Part shown: positions 8,516 to 17,183 of the stretch, in pieces
Numbering within the stretch: position 1 is the stretch's first letter
Layout: the number at the start of each line of letters is the position of its first letter
Origin: Methanolobus vulcani
GTDB taxonomy: Archaea; Halobacteriota; Methanosarcinia; Methanosarcinales; Methanosarcinaceae
DNA length: 64,000 nt
Assembly (NCBI RefSeq): GCF_006546655.1
Contig: NZ_VIAQ01000012.1
Location: forward strand, 1-64,000
Direction: 5' to 3'
The notes under the pieces: generated by a model
The model's input: the letters and a program-made list of their open reading frames with translations, nothing else
Databases searched by the model: none
Told to the model about the DNA's origin: nothing
Program-made: the position numbers and the translations under genes

Positions 8516-9639
8516 CTTCCTGCTTCATTATCGAGTCCAACGACTCAATTCCACAGGCTTGAACTGTAGTTCCTACAGCACGATTTAGAATATTGATGGC
8601 GGCATTATGGTCACGGTCCAGAATTAATCCACAGTGAGGACAGTTGTGTGTTCTCACTGCTAATGATTTTTCTACTTTTTGACCAGTTGCTACATAGTTG
8701 TGATGTATTACACGGGTTTACCAATTCTACAAACTTACCAGCTTCTTCCGCTTTGTATTTTGTAATCTGAATTAGATTACTCCATGATGCATCATGTATT
8801 GACTTTGATAATCTTGAATTTTTAACCATGTTCTTTACATTCAGGTCTTCAAAGGCTATGAAATCGTAAGCATTAATGAGTTCTCTGCTTAGTTTGTGGT
8901 TAAAATCATTTCTCTGATTGCGAATTTTACGATGTGAAGTGTTTACCTTATCACATTGTTTCTTCCAATTGTTAGAGAACTTCTTTTTACGACTAAGGTT
9001 GCGTTGTTGTCTTTTTAGTTCATCCTCTGTATTGCGATAATAGTTCGGAGAATCTATTTGAGTACCATCACTCAAAGTTACCAGAGAATTGAGTCCTACG
9101 TCAATACCCACAAAGGTAACAGGTTCAACAGGTGTAACATTGTTCTCAATGACTACAGAGAATGTAGCATACCATTGTTTCCCATCTTTGCGGATGGTAC
9201 AGGTCTTAATTTTACCTTCAATCTCTCGATGTTGAACTATCTTAATTTCTCCAATTTTCGATAGCTTCAATTTCTTTCCAAAGATACTAAAACCAGATTG
9301 CGGATAGGTAAAACTGTTATATCGGTTCTTACCTTTGAAACGAGGATAACCTACTTTTGCTTCTCCGTTCTTACAACGTCTGAAAAAAGCATCAAATGAC
9401 TTACCTAATCTCCTGATTACATCCTGTTTTACCTGTGAATGTACGTCTATATCAAATTCAAGATACTGAACCTGATACAACTGTTCCATAGTGGATAATC
9501 CCTGATTGCACCTTTCGTATGCGTTTCTACGGTCTGCAAGAAATTCGTTATAGATATGTCTACACACACCAAGAGTTCTAATTAAAGTCACTTCCTGTTG
9601 TTTTGTAGGATATAATCTAAACTTATAAGATTTCTGCAT
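8505..9639 (-). pseudogene. tnpB: TnpB with a two-base deletion in the zinc ribbon
   Basis: A 342-codon frame (8611-9639) covers most of TnpB: the N-terminal helix-turn-helix (MQKSYKFRLYPTKQQEVTL), the catalytic Asp block VGIDVGLNSLVTLSDG and the catalytic Glu block AFEDLN. After LCSN it shifts frame. The proper continuation, GQKVEKSLAVRTHNCPHCG then LILDRDHNAAINIL, is intact in another frame and runs to a stop at 8505-8507. Comparing AGC AAC TGG TCA with the expected AGC AAC TGT GGT CAA shows the loss of two bases. The frameshifted protein lacks three zinc-binding cysteines and the last catalytic Asp, so nuclease activity should be lost unless the shift is a sequencing error. Confidence 0.85.
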
Positions 9640-9643
9640 TAGA

Positions 9644-9687
9644 TACCTATAGGTTCATAATGTTTAAACATCTTTCGTACCTATAGG
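9644..9687. promoter_or_regulatory. symmetric divergent control region of the IS605 element
   Basis: Between tnpB and tnpA, TACCTATAGG occurs at 9644-9653 and 9678-9687. Each copy contains the palindrome CCTATAGG. The two flank the palindrome TGTTTAAACA (9661-9670) with exactly seven bases on each side. The right copy merges into AGGAGT before tnpA and the left copy supplies AGGT before tnpB, so translation initiation signals are part of the symmetry. It may also be an operator. Confidence 0.55.
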
Positions 9688-9692
9688 AGTAC

Positions 9693-10109
9693 ATGTCATA
9701 TTCAAGTTCTGCTGTATATGAAATTAACTACCATATTGTATGGTGTACTAAATATCGGAAACAGGTTATGAATGATGATTTAAAGGAATTTCTTGATGAC
9801 CAGATAAGAACCATTGCTGATTCAAAAGAATGGGAAATACTTGAACTTGAAGTCATGCCTGAACACATCCACCTTTTCATATCTGCACCACCATTCATAG
9901 CACCGACTGATATTGTTAAAATTATGAAAGGAGTTACTGCTAAGAGAGTTTTCCAGAAGTTTCCTGAATTACGAAAAAAGGAATTTTGGGGTAATCATCT
10001 TTGGTCGCCAAGCTATTATGTTGGTACTCATGGTCAGGTATCTGCTGAAACGATTAAGAAATACATTGACAGTAGTTCCAACAGGGGACGTAATTCATCC
10101 ACCGTTTGA
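9693..10109 (+). CDS. tnpA: IS200/IS605 Y1 transposase TnpA
   Basis: A 138-residue single-domain HUH transposase. The metal-binding HUH motif is H58-I-H60 in MPEHIHLFISAPP. The nucleophile is Y124 in AETIKKYID. Y1 transposases excise and insert single-stranded DNA by recognising the terminal hairpins. The length and both catalytic motifs are normal, so the protein looks intact. The stop codon lies inside the left-end hairpin. An AGGAGT ribosome site precedes the ATG. It is probably able to move this element and tnpB-only relatives with matching ends. Confidence 0.9.
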   Translation: MSYSSSAVYEINYHIVWCTKYRKQVMNDDLKEFLDDQIRTIADSKEWEILELEVMPEHIHLFISAPPFIAPTDIVKIMKGVTAKRVFQKFPELRKKEFWGNHLWSPSYYVGTHGQVSAETIKKYIDSSSNRGRNSSTV

Positions 10110-10119
10110 AAACAGCGGT
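10101..10119 (+). repeat. left-end hairpin of the IS605 element
   Basis: ACCG (10101-10104) and CGGT (10116-10119) form the base of an imperfect stem that continues through a TTTG/CA region around an A-rich loop. It overlaps the last codons of tnpA. Conserved ATTCAT lies just before it, as at the left end of the 46-47 kb element. Confidence 0.55.
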
Positions 10120-10291
10120 CTTCTTACTCCAACGTGATAAATTTACTGCTTTTCATAACAACAATGAGAATTGATATGAATTGATAGGGACACGACTGTC
10201 TTTTTGATAGGTGGCCCCATCAACAAAAGTAATTTTAATGCTTAGCGACATAATAAATATTAGAGTAAATTGTATAAAAGGGGGTAATCAA

Positions 10292-11425
10292 ATGGAAGAT
10301 ATCTTTCGATTTGCAGATGAACTCGGGCCAGCTAAGATAATTCATGTTTATGAGCCTTCGGTTGGTCTAAAGGCTGTCCTTGTGGTAGATAATGTAGCTG
10401 TAGGTCCTTCTATTGGTGGTGTTCGTATGGCACCGGATGTAAGCACCGAGGAATGCTTCAGACTGGCCCGTGCCATGACCCTTAAAAATGCAGTTGCCGG
10501 ATTGCCCCACGGTGGTGGAAAAGCGGTTATCTACGCCGACCCTAAAATGCCACAGGAAAATAAAGAGATACTTATTCGAGCTCTGGCATCTTCCCTGCGT
10601 GAGGTAAAGGAATATATCTTTGGTCCTGACATGGGCACCGATGAACGGTGTATGGCCTGTGTGCATGATGAGATTGGAAGGGCGGTAGGGCTTCCCCGTG
10701 AGATAGGGGGTATTCCACTTGACGAGATAGGAGCCACTGGCTGGGGAATGAGCCATGCAGCTGATGTTGCACTCGATTACTGTGATTTTGAGATGGAAGG
10801 TGCAAGGATGGTGGTCCAGGGTTTTGGTTCTGTGGGAAAACATGCAGCTCGTTTCCTCTCAGAAAAAGGGGCGGTGCTGGTTGGTGTGGCCGATTCCAGA
10901 GGAACGGCTTACATGTCTGAAGGATTTGATATCGATAAATTGATCCACCTGAAGGAAAACGGCATGAGTGTAGTGGATTATCCCGGTGCTGAAATTCGTG
11001 GTCTTGAGGATGTGATTGATATAGAGTGCGAGATATGGATCCCTGCGGCCAGGCCTGATATCATTCATAAAGATAATGTACACCGGCTCAAAACCAAACT
11101 TGTGATCGAAGGCGCTAACATTCCCATTACTCATGAAGCCGAGAAATATCTTCATGAAAAAGGAGTACTATGTATTCCTGATTTTATTGCCAATGCAGGC
11201 GGAGTGATCTGTGCTGCCATGGAATATCGGGGAGCATGTGAAGCGGCTGCATTCCAGGCAATAGAAGATAAAATACGGACTAATACCAGGGAAATGCTGG
11301 AAGGAGTGGCTAGTACCGGAATGATGCCGAGGGCTGTTGCAATGGAAATTGCAGTAAAGAGAATTAAAAAGGCTATGTCACACAGAAGATGGTCCCTGTT
11401 CTCCTCAGCTCCGGGATTTGTCTGA
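10292..11425 (+). CDS. Glu/Leu/Phe/Val-type dehydrogenase
   Basis: A 377-residue NAD(P)-dependent amino-acid dehydrogenase. The N-terminal domain carries the catalytic region LPHGGGKAVI with K77 and the GPDMGTDE motif. The C-terminal Rossmann domain has GFGSVGKHAA near 175 and the late signature EGANIPIT. It oxidatively deaminates an amino acid to the 2-oxo acid plus ammonium, or runs in reverse for ammonia assimilation. It is shorter than typical hexameric glutamate dehydrogenases (about 415-450) and closer to leucine-dehydrogenase length, so the substrate is uncertain. The start is ATG 10292, after a GGGGGT ribosome site, rather than the upstream ATG at 10211. The IS605 left end lies about 160 bases upstream. 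Confidence 0.88.
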   Translation: MEDIFRFADELGPAKIIHVYEPSVGLKAVLVVDNVAVGPSIGGVRMAPDVSTEECFRLARAMTLKNAVAGLPHGGGKAVIYADPKMPQENKEILIRALASSLREVKEYIFGPDMGTDERCMACVHDEIGRAVGLPREIGGIPLDEIGATGWGMSHAADVALDYCDFEMEGARMVVQGFGSVGKHAARFLSEKGAVLVGVADSRGTAYMSEGFDIDKLIHLKENGMSVVDYPGAEIRGLEDVIDIECEIWIPAARPDIIHKDNVHRLKTKLVIEGANIPITHEAEKYLHEKGVLCIPDFIANAGGVICAAMEYRGACEAAAFQAIEDKIRTNTREMLEGVASTGMMPRAVAMEIAVKRIKKAMSHRRWSLFSSAPGFV

Positions 11426-11654
11426 TACATGTCTTAGGCAAAAATTGTTATTTTAAGCTGGAGGGGCGGGGGCTAAAACCTCTATTCCCCCTCCGTTTGT
11501 CTGAATTATTCCTTTCTTCAAAAAATGAATAACCAAAAGAAATATGAATTTTAAAAACCGATTTTTACATGTGTAGAATTTTTTGAGCTATGCACGTTAA
11601 TAGAAATTAAATATTGAGTGAACAAAATAAAACTTAACCGGGAGTGAGGAACAA

Positions 11655-11936
11655 ATGTTGTTCATGGATATAATCACGTGGGATCCAAAGGATACCGAGG
11701 AAGTACTAAGTCGTTTTGAAAAGTGGGAATACCCTCAGGGAATTGAAGTCGTCAGTGAATGGGATGACCTGTCCACATGCCGTCACATAGTGGTCTATGA
11801 TGCCAAAAACTCAGAAGCATATCTTGCAGCCACCTTCCCCTGGAGGGACATCTGCTATTTCGACAGTTTTCCAGTGATGGAGTCAAATGCCTGTATGAAA
11901 TGCCTGGCTGATATATGGAGTCAAATGCCTGTATGA
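11655..11936 (+). CDS. DUF3303-like small protein, 3' end altered by a local duplication
   Basis: A 93-residue protein: MLFMDIITWDPKDTEEVLSR, then the pattern YPQGIEVVSEW and FPWRDICYFDSFPVMES. It resembles the DUF3303 family common in methanogens; function unknown, possibly a ferredoxin-fold ligand-binding protein. No membrane segment is seen. It starts with ATG after GGAGTGAGG. A 24-bp direct repeat (11877-11900 and 11915-11938, offset 38) at the 3' end shifts the frame of the second copy, so the protein ends SQMPV instead of a normal helix. The C-terminus may therefore be truncated relative to relatives. Confidence 0.65.
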   Translation: MLFMDIITWDPKDTEEVLSRFEKWEYPQGIEVVSEWDDLSTCRHIVVYDAKNSEAYLAATFPWRDICYFDSFPVMESNACMKCLADIWSQMPV

Positions 11937-11938
11937 AA
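11877..11938 (+). repeat. 24-bp direct repeat with 38-bp period at a gene end
   Basis: ATGGAGTCAAATGCCTGTAT plus GAAA occurs exactly twice, at 11877-11900 and 11915-11938. The offset of 38 is not a multiple of three, so the second copy is read in another frame and supplies the stop codon of the DUF3303-like gene. Confidence 0.85.
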
Positions 11939-12278
11939 CGTTGGTCATGATAACGAATGAAACTTTATCATCAACAATGGCTTAACATGGTTCTGTCTTA
12001 AGTGCCCTGTTGAACCATTGGATCTTCTTTTTTATCTATACGGTATCATCTGGCCTATTGGATCAAAACGATAATTGTCGGTATCGTTGCAGCATTGGCA
12101 TTCTGAATGAAAAAGATGGGATTCTCAACTGGCACTTTGCATTATATGAAGAAGAATGCTGAAGTTGATAACTATTTTCATTAAACTGTCTTGTTAGGGA
12201 AAGGGCAGAATTGTGGGAGCAAAGACTAAAGTATATATGTATCTATATTATACAAAATACGTAGGGTTGCTTTAGGAT
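11939..12278. other. intergenic region with promoter of the FilR1-type regulator
   Basis: No gene is recognised. Short open pieces without family resemblance occur at 12000-12190. The AT box AAGTATATATG near 12230, followed by ATCTATATTA, is a plausible TATA element for the regulator starting at 12279. Confidence 0.4.
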
Positions 12279-13073
12279 GTGAATCTGGTGAAAAAACGTT
12301 TACTTGATGTAGCATTTGCTTCTGATAAGAGAACGAATGTGCTATTATTGCTACAGAATTGCCCACAAGAAATGAATTATCTTCTTAAGTCACTAGAAAC
12401 TACCAGAAATGCAATACTGCCTCAGATAAAGATCTTAGAAGAACATAATCTTGTCACCCATTATGGTGAAACCTATGAACTGACATCTATTGGGAAAATG
12501 ATCGTAGATATGATGAAACCTTTAATAGATACTACTGAAATTCTGGATGTAGATATTGATTACTGGGGAAGTCATTACCTGAATTTTATTCCACATCATT
12601 TGCTATCAAGAATAGGTGAGATTGGAAAACCTACTGTGGTATCTATTTCTCCTGTAGATCAATACGATACAAGAAAATTATATCTTGAAAAATCTAAAGA
12701 ATCTAAGTTTCAGTATTCAGTTACTACACTACTCTATCCTAATTACCATGATATATTCACTTATCTGATTGAAAATAATCTAAAAACAAATTTAATTGTC
12801 TCTGAAACTCTATTTGAAAAAATACGTACCGATTATCGTGCAAATTTTAAAAACTACATAAAAACTGACGTAATCAATGTCTATGTTTATAAGAAAAAAA
12901 TGGACTTCCTGTTTTTTACGTATGATGAATTTTTCATCAATTTATATTTATTAAAAAGCAATAAAGAATTTGATACTAGATTTATGCGATTTGATAACAA
13001 AAATGCAATTAAGTGGGCAGAAGAACTCTTTGACTATTTCCTGAAAGATTCCGTGCAGATAACTGAACTTTGA
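12279..13073 (+). CDS. methanogen winged-helix regulator of the FilR1 (DUF1724) type
   Basis: A 264-residue protein with the architecture of Methanosarcina FilR1/Msr-like regulators. An N-terminal winged helix (residues about 15-80: LLLLQNCPQEMNYLLKSLET, then LPQIKILEEHNLVTHYGETY) is followed by a middle/C-terminal sensor region of about 160 residues (FIPHHLLSRIGEIG...TTLLYPNYHDIFTYLIE). Members of this group in methanogens regulate methylotrophy genes or respond to small carboxylated signals. The start is GTG 12279. It stands alone, with an unrecognised intergenic region on both sides, so its target genes are not evident. Confidence 0.75.
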   Translation: MNLVKKRLLDVAFASDKRTNVLLLLQNCPQEMNYLLKSLETTRNAILPQIKILEEHNLVTHYGETYELTSIGKMIVDMMKPLIDTTEILDVDIDYWGSHYLNFIPHHLLSRIGEIGKPTVVSISPVDQYDTRKLYLEKSKESKFQYSVTTLLYPNYHDIFTYLIENNLKTNLIVSETLFEKIRTDYRANFKNYIKTDVINVYVYKKKMDFLFFTYDEFFINLYLLKSNKEFDTRFMRFDNKNAIKWAEELFDYFLKDSVQITEL

Positions 13074-13315
13074 TTATCCTTCATTCTTTTTAATTTTACT
13101 TTGAAGTTCGGTTTTTTGGCGTTACCTATTACCAAAAATTGCCATGCAGAGATTTCGATTCAAACAAAAGAAAAGTTCCCATTAATAGTATTCCAATTCC
13201 TCATCTCAATTACAAAGATTATCATCTTATCTTCTTCGATACTCATTAGAATATATATTCCCTGCAAAAACTAAAAATCTGATGCATACAGATTTTACTT
13301 TACAGAGGTGTGTCA

Positions 13316-13951
13316 GTGGATAAAGAGGTCAGCCCTTCAATAAAGGTATCAAAAAATGGTCCATACATTGCAAAAGACATTAAAACACTCAGGAATTCAA
13401 AGGGTGTTTTAATTGAGACAAAACCCATTATGACACTTTGCAGGTGTGGTGGATCGGCGAAAATGCCATTTTGTGATGGAACACATGCAAAGATCGGTTT
13501 TTCCGGAGAAAAAGAAGAAGACCGTGTTCCCGACAAAATGGAGACTTTTGTAGGAAAACATATCACCATCCATCGTAACAGAGGTATGTGTTCCCATGTA
13601 GGTTACTGTGTTCGCAATCTGCCTTCTGTTTTCAGAAAGGGTAAAGATCCCTGGGCTGATCCAGATGCTGCAGACCCGGAAGAGATAGCAGCTCTTATCA
13701 GGACCTGTCCTTCCGGTGCATTGAGTTATACTATCAACGGGGAATTGCATAAGGATTACTCACAGGATCAGGAAATCAATATTCAGAAGGATGGGCCTTA
13801 TAATGTTACTGGGATAAAACTTGAAGATCCTGATGGCTCAGTACCGGAGACCCAGGACCATTATTCCCTTTGCAGATGTGGAGCCTCCCGAAATAAACCA
13901 TTCTGTGACGGAAGTCACAGCGATGTTGAATTCAAGGATGAGAAGAATTGA
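13316..13951 (+). CDS. iron-sulfur protein with two CDGSH clusters around a divergent ferredoxin domain
   Basis: About 211 residues. It has a first CDGSH-type motif CRCGGSAKMPFCDGTH (about residues 42-57), a central Fer4_19-like domain with the cysteine pattern GMCSHVGYC...RTCPSGAL (about 90-145), and a second CDGSH motif CRCGASRNKPFCDGSH (about 185-200). CDGSH motifs bind a 2Fe-2S cluster through three Cys and one His. The middle domain should bind a 3Fe or 4Fe cluster. It is likely a cytoplasmic electron carrier or redox/iron sensor. GTG 13316 is chosen because GAGGTG (13305-13310) sits at the right distance; GTG 13310 would add two residues. It appears monocistronic. Confidence 0.82.
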   Translation: MDKEVSPSIKVSKNGPYIAKDIKTLRNSKGVLIETKPIMTLCRCGGSAKMPFCDGTHAKIGFSGEKEEDRVPDKMETFVGKHITIHRNRGMCSHVGYCVRNLPSVFRKGKDPWADPDAADPEEIAALIRTCPSGALSYTINGELHKDYSQDQEINIQKDGPYNVTGIKLEDPDGSVPETQDHYSLCRCGASRNKPFCDGSHSDVEFKDEKN

Positions 13952-14211
13952 ATCTACCTGGTGATTTGACATGATCTTCTAAAGATAATTACCAGAGTAT
14001 ATGCTATTTATTTTAAACGAGCATTATCGCAGGTTACAGGACAGTTTATCTGGTCTGTTTATTCATAATTTTTTGTAGATGATAATCATTCATTACTATC
14101 GTCTACTTTATTCCATTGGCAGGGATGGGATACCATTAACTTTAAAGTATATGGGAAAAGACATGCAAAGTCGGTATTAAGATAATTTACACCGATCAGG
14201 GAGTTATCATC

Positions 14212-15075
14212 ATGAAAATACGCGAGCTTATCAGTCAGTATTGCAGCAGTACTGAGAAAAAAGGGAATGGTATCACCATCTATACGATCGATGTTCCTAA
14301 ACCTTTTGAAACACCCGAACTGTTCAGTTATCTGGATTTCCTGTCCGAGGAACCCTTAAGAAAGATCTGGGCCAGCGATGCTTACAGAATGATAGCAACA
14401 GAGATAGATGGCAAATTAACTGTTTACGAACACGTGAGGATGGCAAACTACAGGATACAGCTGGATGAACTTCAGGAAAAATATGAGGTGCACAAGGAGG
14501 CAGACCTGACAGAACTTGCTGATGCGTTTGCATTTGCCGTTGGTGCACACAATAACGCTATGAGGAAGTCCGGTACTCTATATATATCTCATCCAATGGA
14601 TGTAGCGTCCACCCTTCTCAAAGAGAATGCGCCTCTTGAACTTGTTATGGCAGGATTGCTCCATGATGTTGTTGAAGATACCGATGTTGACATTGGAACA
14701 ATATCAAACAAATACGGCCAGCAAGTTGCTGATTACGTGAACGCTGTTACCGAACCGGAAGAACTCAGGCAGCCTGCGACTGGTGACAAGGCGCAGACCT
14801 GGAAGCAGCGGAAGGAACACACTATAAGAGAGATAAAGAGTGCTGAGCGGGAGATCAAACTTCTCTCCTGTGCGGACAAACTTGCAAATATCAGGGACCT
14901 CATCAGCGAACTAAGGATGGAAGGAGAAGGCTTCTGGGACAAGTTCAACGCACCAAAGGAAGAACAGGAATGGTACTACCGCTCAATGCTGGAAGCTTTC
15001 GCTACGGGTCCTCAGAACATTGCAGAAACCCGCGCCTACCGTGATCTTAAGGAATGTGTGGAAAAGCTGTTCTAA
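14212..15075 (+). CDS. HD-domain protein resembling RelA/SpoT-type (p)ppGpp hydrolases
   Basis: A 287-residue protein. Residues 1-100 are unassigned. Residues about 105-225 form an HD phosphohydrolase: the first metal His in YISHPMDVAS, the HD pair in GLLHDVVEDTDVDIGTISNK, and the later Asp in LLSCADKLANIRDL. This order and spacing matches SpoT/MESH1-type hydrolases. No synthetase or TGS domain is present, so it resembles a small alarmone hydrolase. Whether this archaeon makes (p)ppGpp is unknown, so the real substrate may be another nucleotide. It starts with ATG and is followed by a hairpin at 15090-15118. Confidence 0.75.
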   Translation: MKIRELISQYCSSTEKKGNGITIYTIDVPKPFETPELFSYLDFLSEEPLRKIWASDAYRMIATEIDGKLTVYEHVRMANYRIQLDELQEKYEVHKEADLTELADAFAFAVGAHNNAMRKSGTLYISHPMDVASTLLKENAPLELVMAGLLHDVVEDTDVDIGTISNKYGQQVADYVNAVTEPEELRQPATGDKAQTWKQRKEHTIREIKSAEREIKLLSCADKLANIRDLISELRMEGEGFWDKFNAPKEEQEWYYRSMLEAFATGPQNIAETRAYRDLKECVEKLF

Positions 15076-15089
15076 ATTGCAGTATGCCA

Positions 15090-15118
15090 ATCATCCCGAG
15101 TATATATTAGAGGATGAT
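15090..15118 (+). terminator. possible stem-loop terminator after the HD gene
   Basis: ATCATCC (15090-15096) pairs with GGATGAT (15112-15118), a 7-bp stem with a 15-nt AT-rich loop, starting 15 bases after the stop codon. No T-run follows, so a structural or chance origin is possible. Confidence 0.35.
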
Positions 15119-15304
15119 ATTGAAAACTTGAAATGAAATCTGTTCACGCTGGTTCTTAGTTTACATTGGGAAGGAAGCCAATGATATTGATAAGCAGGAA
15201 TTGGATGTTGACAGAAAACTTTCCAGACAACAAAGAAAGTCATAGCAGAGGCTTTAAGGAAGGGTAAAAAGATTAATTTGTTGATTGAACAAAGATCGTT
15301 CTAT

Positions 15305-16276
15305 TTAAACAGATTGTAAGGGTAACTCTATGCTGAAACTCGATCCTTTGCCTAACTCACTTTCAAACCAGATTCTTCCTTGATGTAATTCTACAAATTG
15401 CTTTACCAGGGTAAGACCAAGCCCGGTTCCATCAGAAGTGCGATTTATACATGAATGAAGTTGTGTAAAAGGCTTGAATAGCTCTTTTTTATTCTCTTCA
15501 GATATTCCTATTCCAGTATCTTTTACTGTACATTGAAACATATTACCAACCAGGGATGTTGAAATAATAATTTTTCCTTTATTAGGAGTAAACTTGATAG
15601 CATTACTGATAAGGTTGAAAAGTATCTGTTTGAATCGAACTCTGTCGGCGTATATTTCCTTCAAAGAGTCATCGGTGAAGAATTCTATATTGATTTCTTT
15701 CTCGCTTGCAAGTGGAAATATGATATTTTTCACCTCATCAATAGCTCCGTAAATATCAAATTTTTCATAATGGAGTTCTAACTTTCCTGCTTCAACTTTT
15801 GAAATATCAAGTATACTATTTATTATGGATAACAGATGTTTACCACTTGAAGAAATATTATTTAGATATTTTCTCTGCTTATCAATATTTACTTCACTGG
15901 TTAACATTAGATTAGAAAACCCTATGATAGAATTGAGTGGAGTTCTCAATTCATGGCTCATGGTAGCAAGAAATTCACTTTTTGCACGATTTGCTGCCTC
16001 TGCGGAAACTAAAGATTGTTCCAGCTCTTTTTCAAGCAGTGTACGCTTTTGAATTTCCCTTTCCAAATCCTTTGATTTTTTGTATACAAGCACTGAGAAA
16101 ACAATGAATAAGTAAAGTGATAATGCTATTAATTCATCAACTTCCCATTTATCATATCTGGATACAAAAAGCGCAATACTTTCAAAAAAATCATATTGGT
16201 TTGCACTCACCCAGACTATTAAAGAAGTCACTAAAATAAACAATTTAACTGTGTTGTTACTTAAACGTTGTTTCAT
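15305..16276 (-). CDS. membrane histidine kinase
   Basis: A 323-residue sensor kinase. It has two transmembrane segments at about 10-25 and 48-65, with a short outside loop and hence no large external sensor, then a coiled coil (SKDLEREIQKRTLLEKELEQ). The HisKA box has the phosphoacceptor H108 in MSHELRTPLNSIIGFS. The ATPase domain has an N box (NLISNAIKFTPN), G1 (DTGIGIS) and G2 (DGTGLGLTLVKQ). It autophosphorylates and passes phosphate to a response regulator. No receiver gene is adjacent; the partner could be the stand-alone receiver at 58384-58755 or elsewhere. The short loop suggests it senses the membrane or a partner protein. Confidence 0.88.
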   Translation of the reverse strand: MKQRLSNNTVKLFILVTSLIVWVSANQYDFFESIALFVSRYDKWEVDELIALSLYLFIVFSVLVYKKSKDLEREIQKRTLLEKELEQSLVSAEAANRAKSEFLATMSHELRTPLNSIIGFSNLMLTSEVNIDKQRKYLNNISSSGKHLLSIINSILDISKVEAGKLELHYEKFDIYGAIDEVKNIIFPLASEKEINIEFFTDDSLKEIYADRVRFKQILFNLISNAIKFTPNKGKIIISTSLVGNMFQCTVKDTGIGISEENKKELFKPFTQLHSCINRTSDGTGLGLTLVKQFVELHQGRIWFESELGKGSSFSIELPLQSV

Positions 16277-16578
16277 ATATTCGATAATTTTATTGGGGTT
16301 TATTGCATAAAAATATAATGAGTGTTAGTTTAATGTTGACATATATGAATATAACGTGTTTTTCTATTCACATCTATAGCTTAAAATTCTAAGAGTGGTA
16401 TTTTTCTGAGTTACCTATATCCTAAAATAACTTTGCTGGGATATAGTTAAGCTGTAAAAACGGACCTCTTATTAAAAGTGAGCTATGTTGCCGTAACGAA
16501 ATATGTTTATTTGAGTTAAATAATTAGGTTCACACATATTTAATAAATTTAGAATAGTAAGGAGATATATCCGAAGCT
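16277..16578. other. divergent promoter region, no gene
   Basis: This AT-rich region lies between the minus-strand kinase and the plus-strand membrane protein. ACATATTTAATAAATTTAG near 16535-16555 could supply a TATA box for the plus-strand gene. No repeat or RNA gene is recognised. Confidence 0.4.
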
Positions 16579-17079
16579 ATGGTTAATCTTGATAAAATTG
16601 AACTTATACTTTATAGTGTTCTCTTTTTTGTCAGTATCATATACTTTATACATCTTAAAACTAAAACAAAGGAAGTTGAGTATAATCCCAATCCAAACCC
16701 GAATGAAATTTTCCAAAAAGAATTATGTAAGGAGTATAAAAAGAATCCAGATGACCGTTTTTTCTTGAAGTATTCTTTAATTATTCTTTTGGCAGCTGTA
16801 ATATGTTTTGCAGCAGGTTTTTTAATTGATTTTATCTATTTCATTTTAGGAATGATACTTTTTGTTGTTTCAGCACTACTTGGAATTCTTTCCGGCATGA
16901 TCAATTATTCAAAATCAAATACTCGAACAAAAAATGCCTTGAAAACTACTGCTGAAAGAACAAATGATAAGCAAGCAACAAAATTTACAAATAATTATGA
17001 CAGGATGGCACTGGGAGTTTTTATATCAATATTAGTTTTCACGTATATAGGAGTCAAAATACTGAAAATAATAAACTAA
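16579..17079 (+). CDS. membrane protein of unknown family (166 aa)
   Basis: A 166-residue protein with a clear membrane profile: one helix at about 8-26 (LILYSVLFFVSIIYFIHL), a soluble linker of about 30 residues, two closely spaced helices at about 58-104 with small-residue turns, and a last helix at about 143-163. A polar, charged loop (110-140) probably faces the cytoplasm. The linker has a run of Asn-Pro repeats (NPNPNPNE). I do not recognise a family. It starts with ATG after AAGGAGATATATCCG. It is monocistronic and lies next to the cas1 relic. Confidence 0.6.
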   Translation: MVNLDKIELILYSVLFFVSIIYFIHLKTKTKEVEYNPNPNPNEIFQKELCKEYKKNPDDRFFLKYSLIILLAAVICFAAGFLIDFIYFILGMILFVVSALLGILSGMINYSKSNTRTKNALKTTAERTNDKQATKFTNNYDRMALGVFISILVFTYIGVKILKIIN

Positions 17080-17183
17080 TATATTTTAACCTGTCAACAC
17101 CCTTCCCACATCTCCAACCTTTCCCAGACAGGAGAATTTAGAGTACAGGTCTTCTCTGATTCAGCATTCTTTTTCATATAATG

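Larger units (their letters stand above)
8490..10131. mobile_element. IS200/IS605-family insertion sequence with divergent tnpA and broken tnpB
   Basis: The element has the IS605 layout: a Y1 transposase gene on the plus strand, a divergent tnpB on the minus strand, a right-end hairpin at 8496-8515 and a left-end hairpin at 10101-10119. The left end reads, on the minus strand, GGAGTAAGAAGACCGCTG and then ATGAAT. It resembles the left end of the element at 46.2-47.4 kb (GGAGTAGAGAAAGTCCACTG). Such elements insert without target duplication, so the exact ends are inferred from the hairpins. It lies between acdAB and the dehydrogenase gene. Confidence 0.8.

Noticed and set aside
15120-15290. Open stretch reading WFLVYIGKEANDIDKQELDV
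   Set aside because: It ends quickly in stops and I could not tie it to a transposase or other family; left as unassigned spacer.
15305-16276. Pairing of this kinase with an adjacent regulator
   Set aside because: Neighbours are an HD protein and a membrane protein; no receiver or output gene is adjacent.
17100-17183. 27-codon minus-strand frame beside the cas1 relic
   Set aside because: Could be a displaced Cas1 piece, but no motif supports it.
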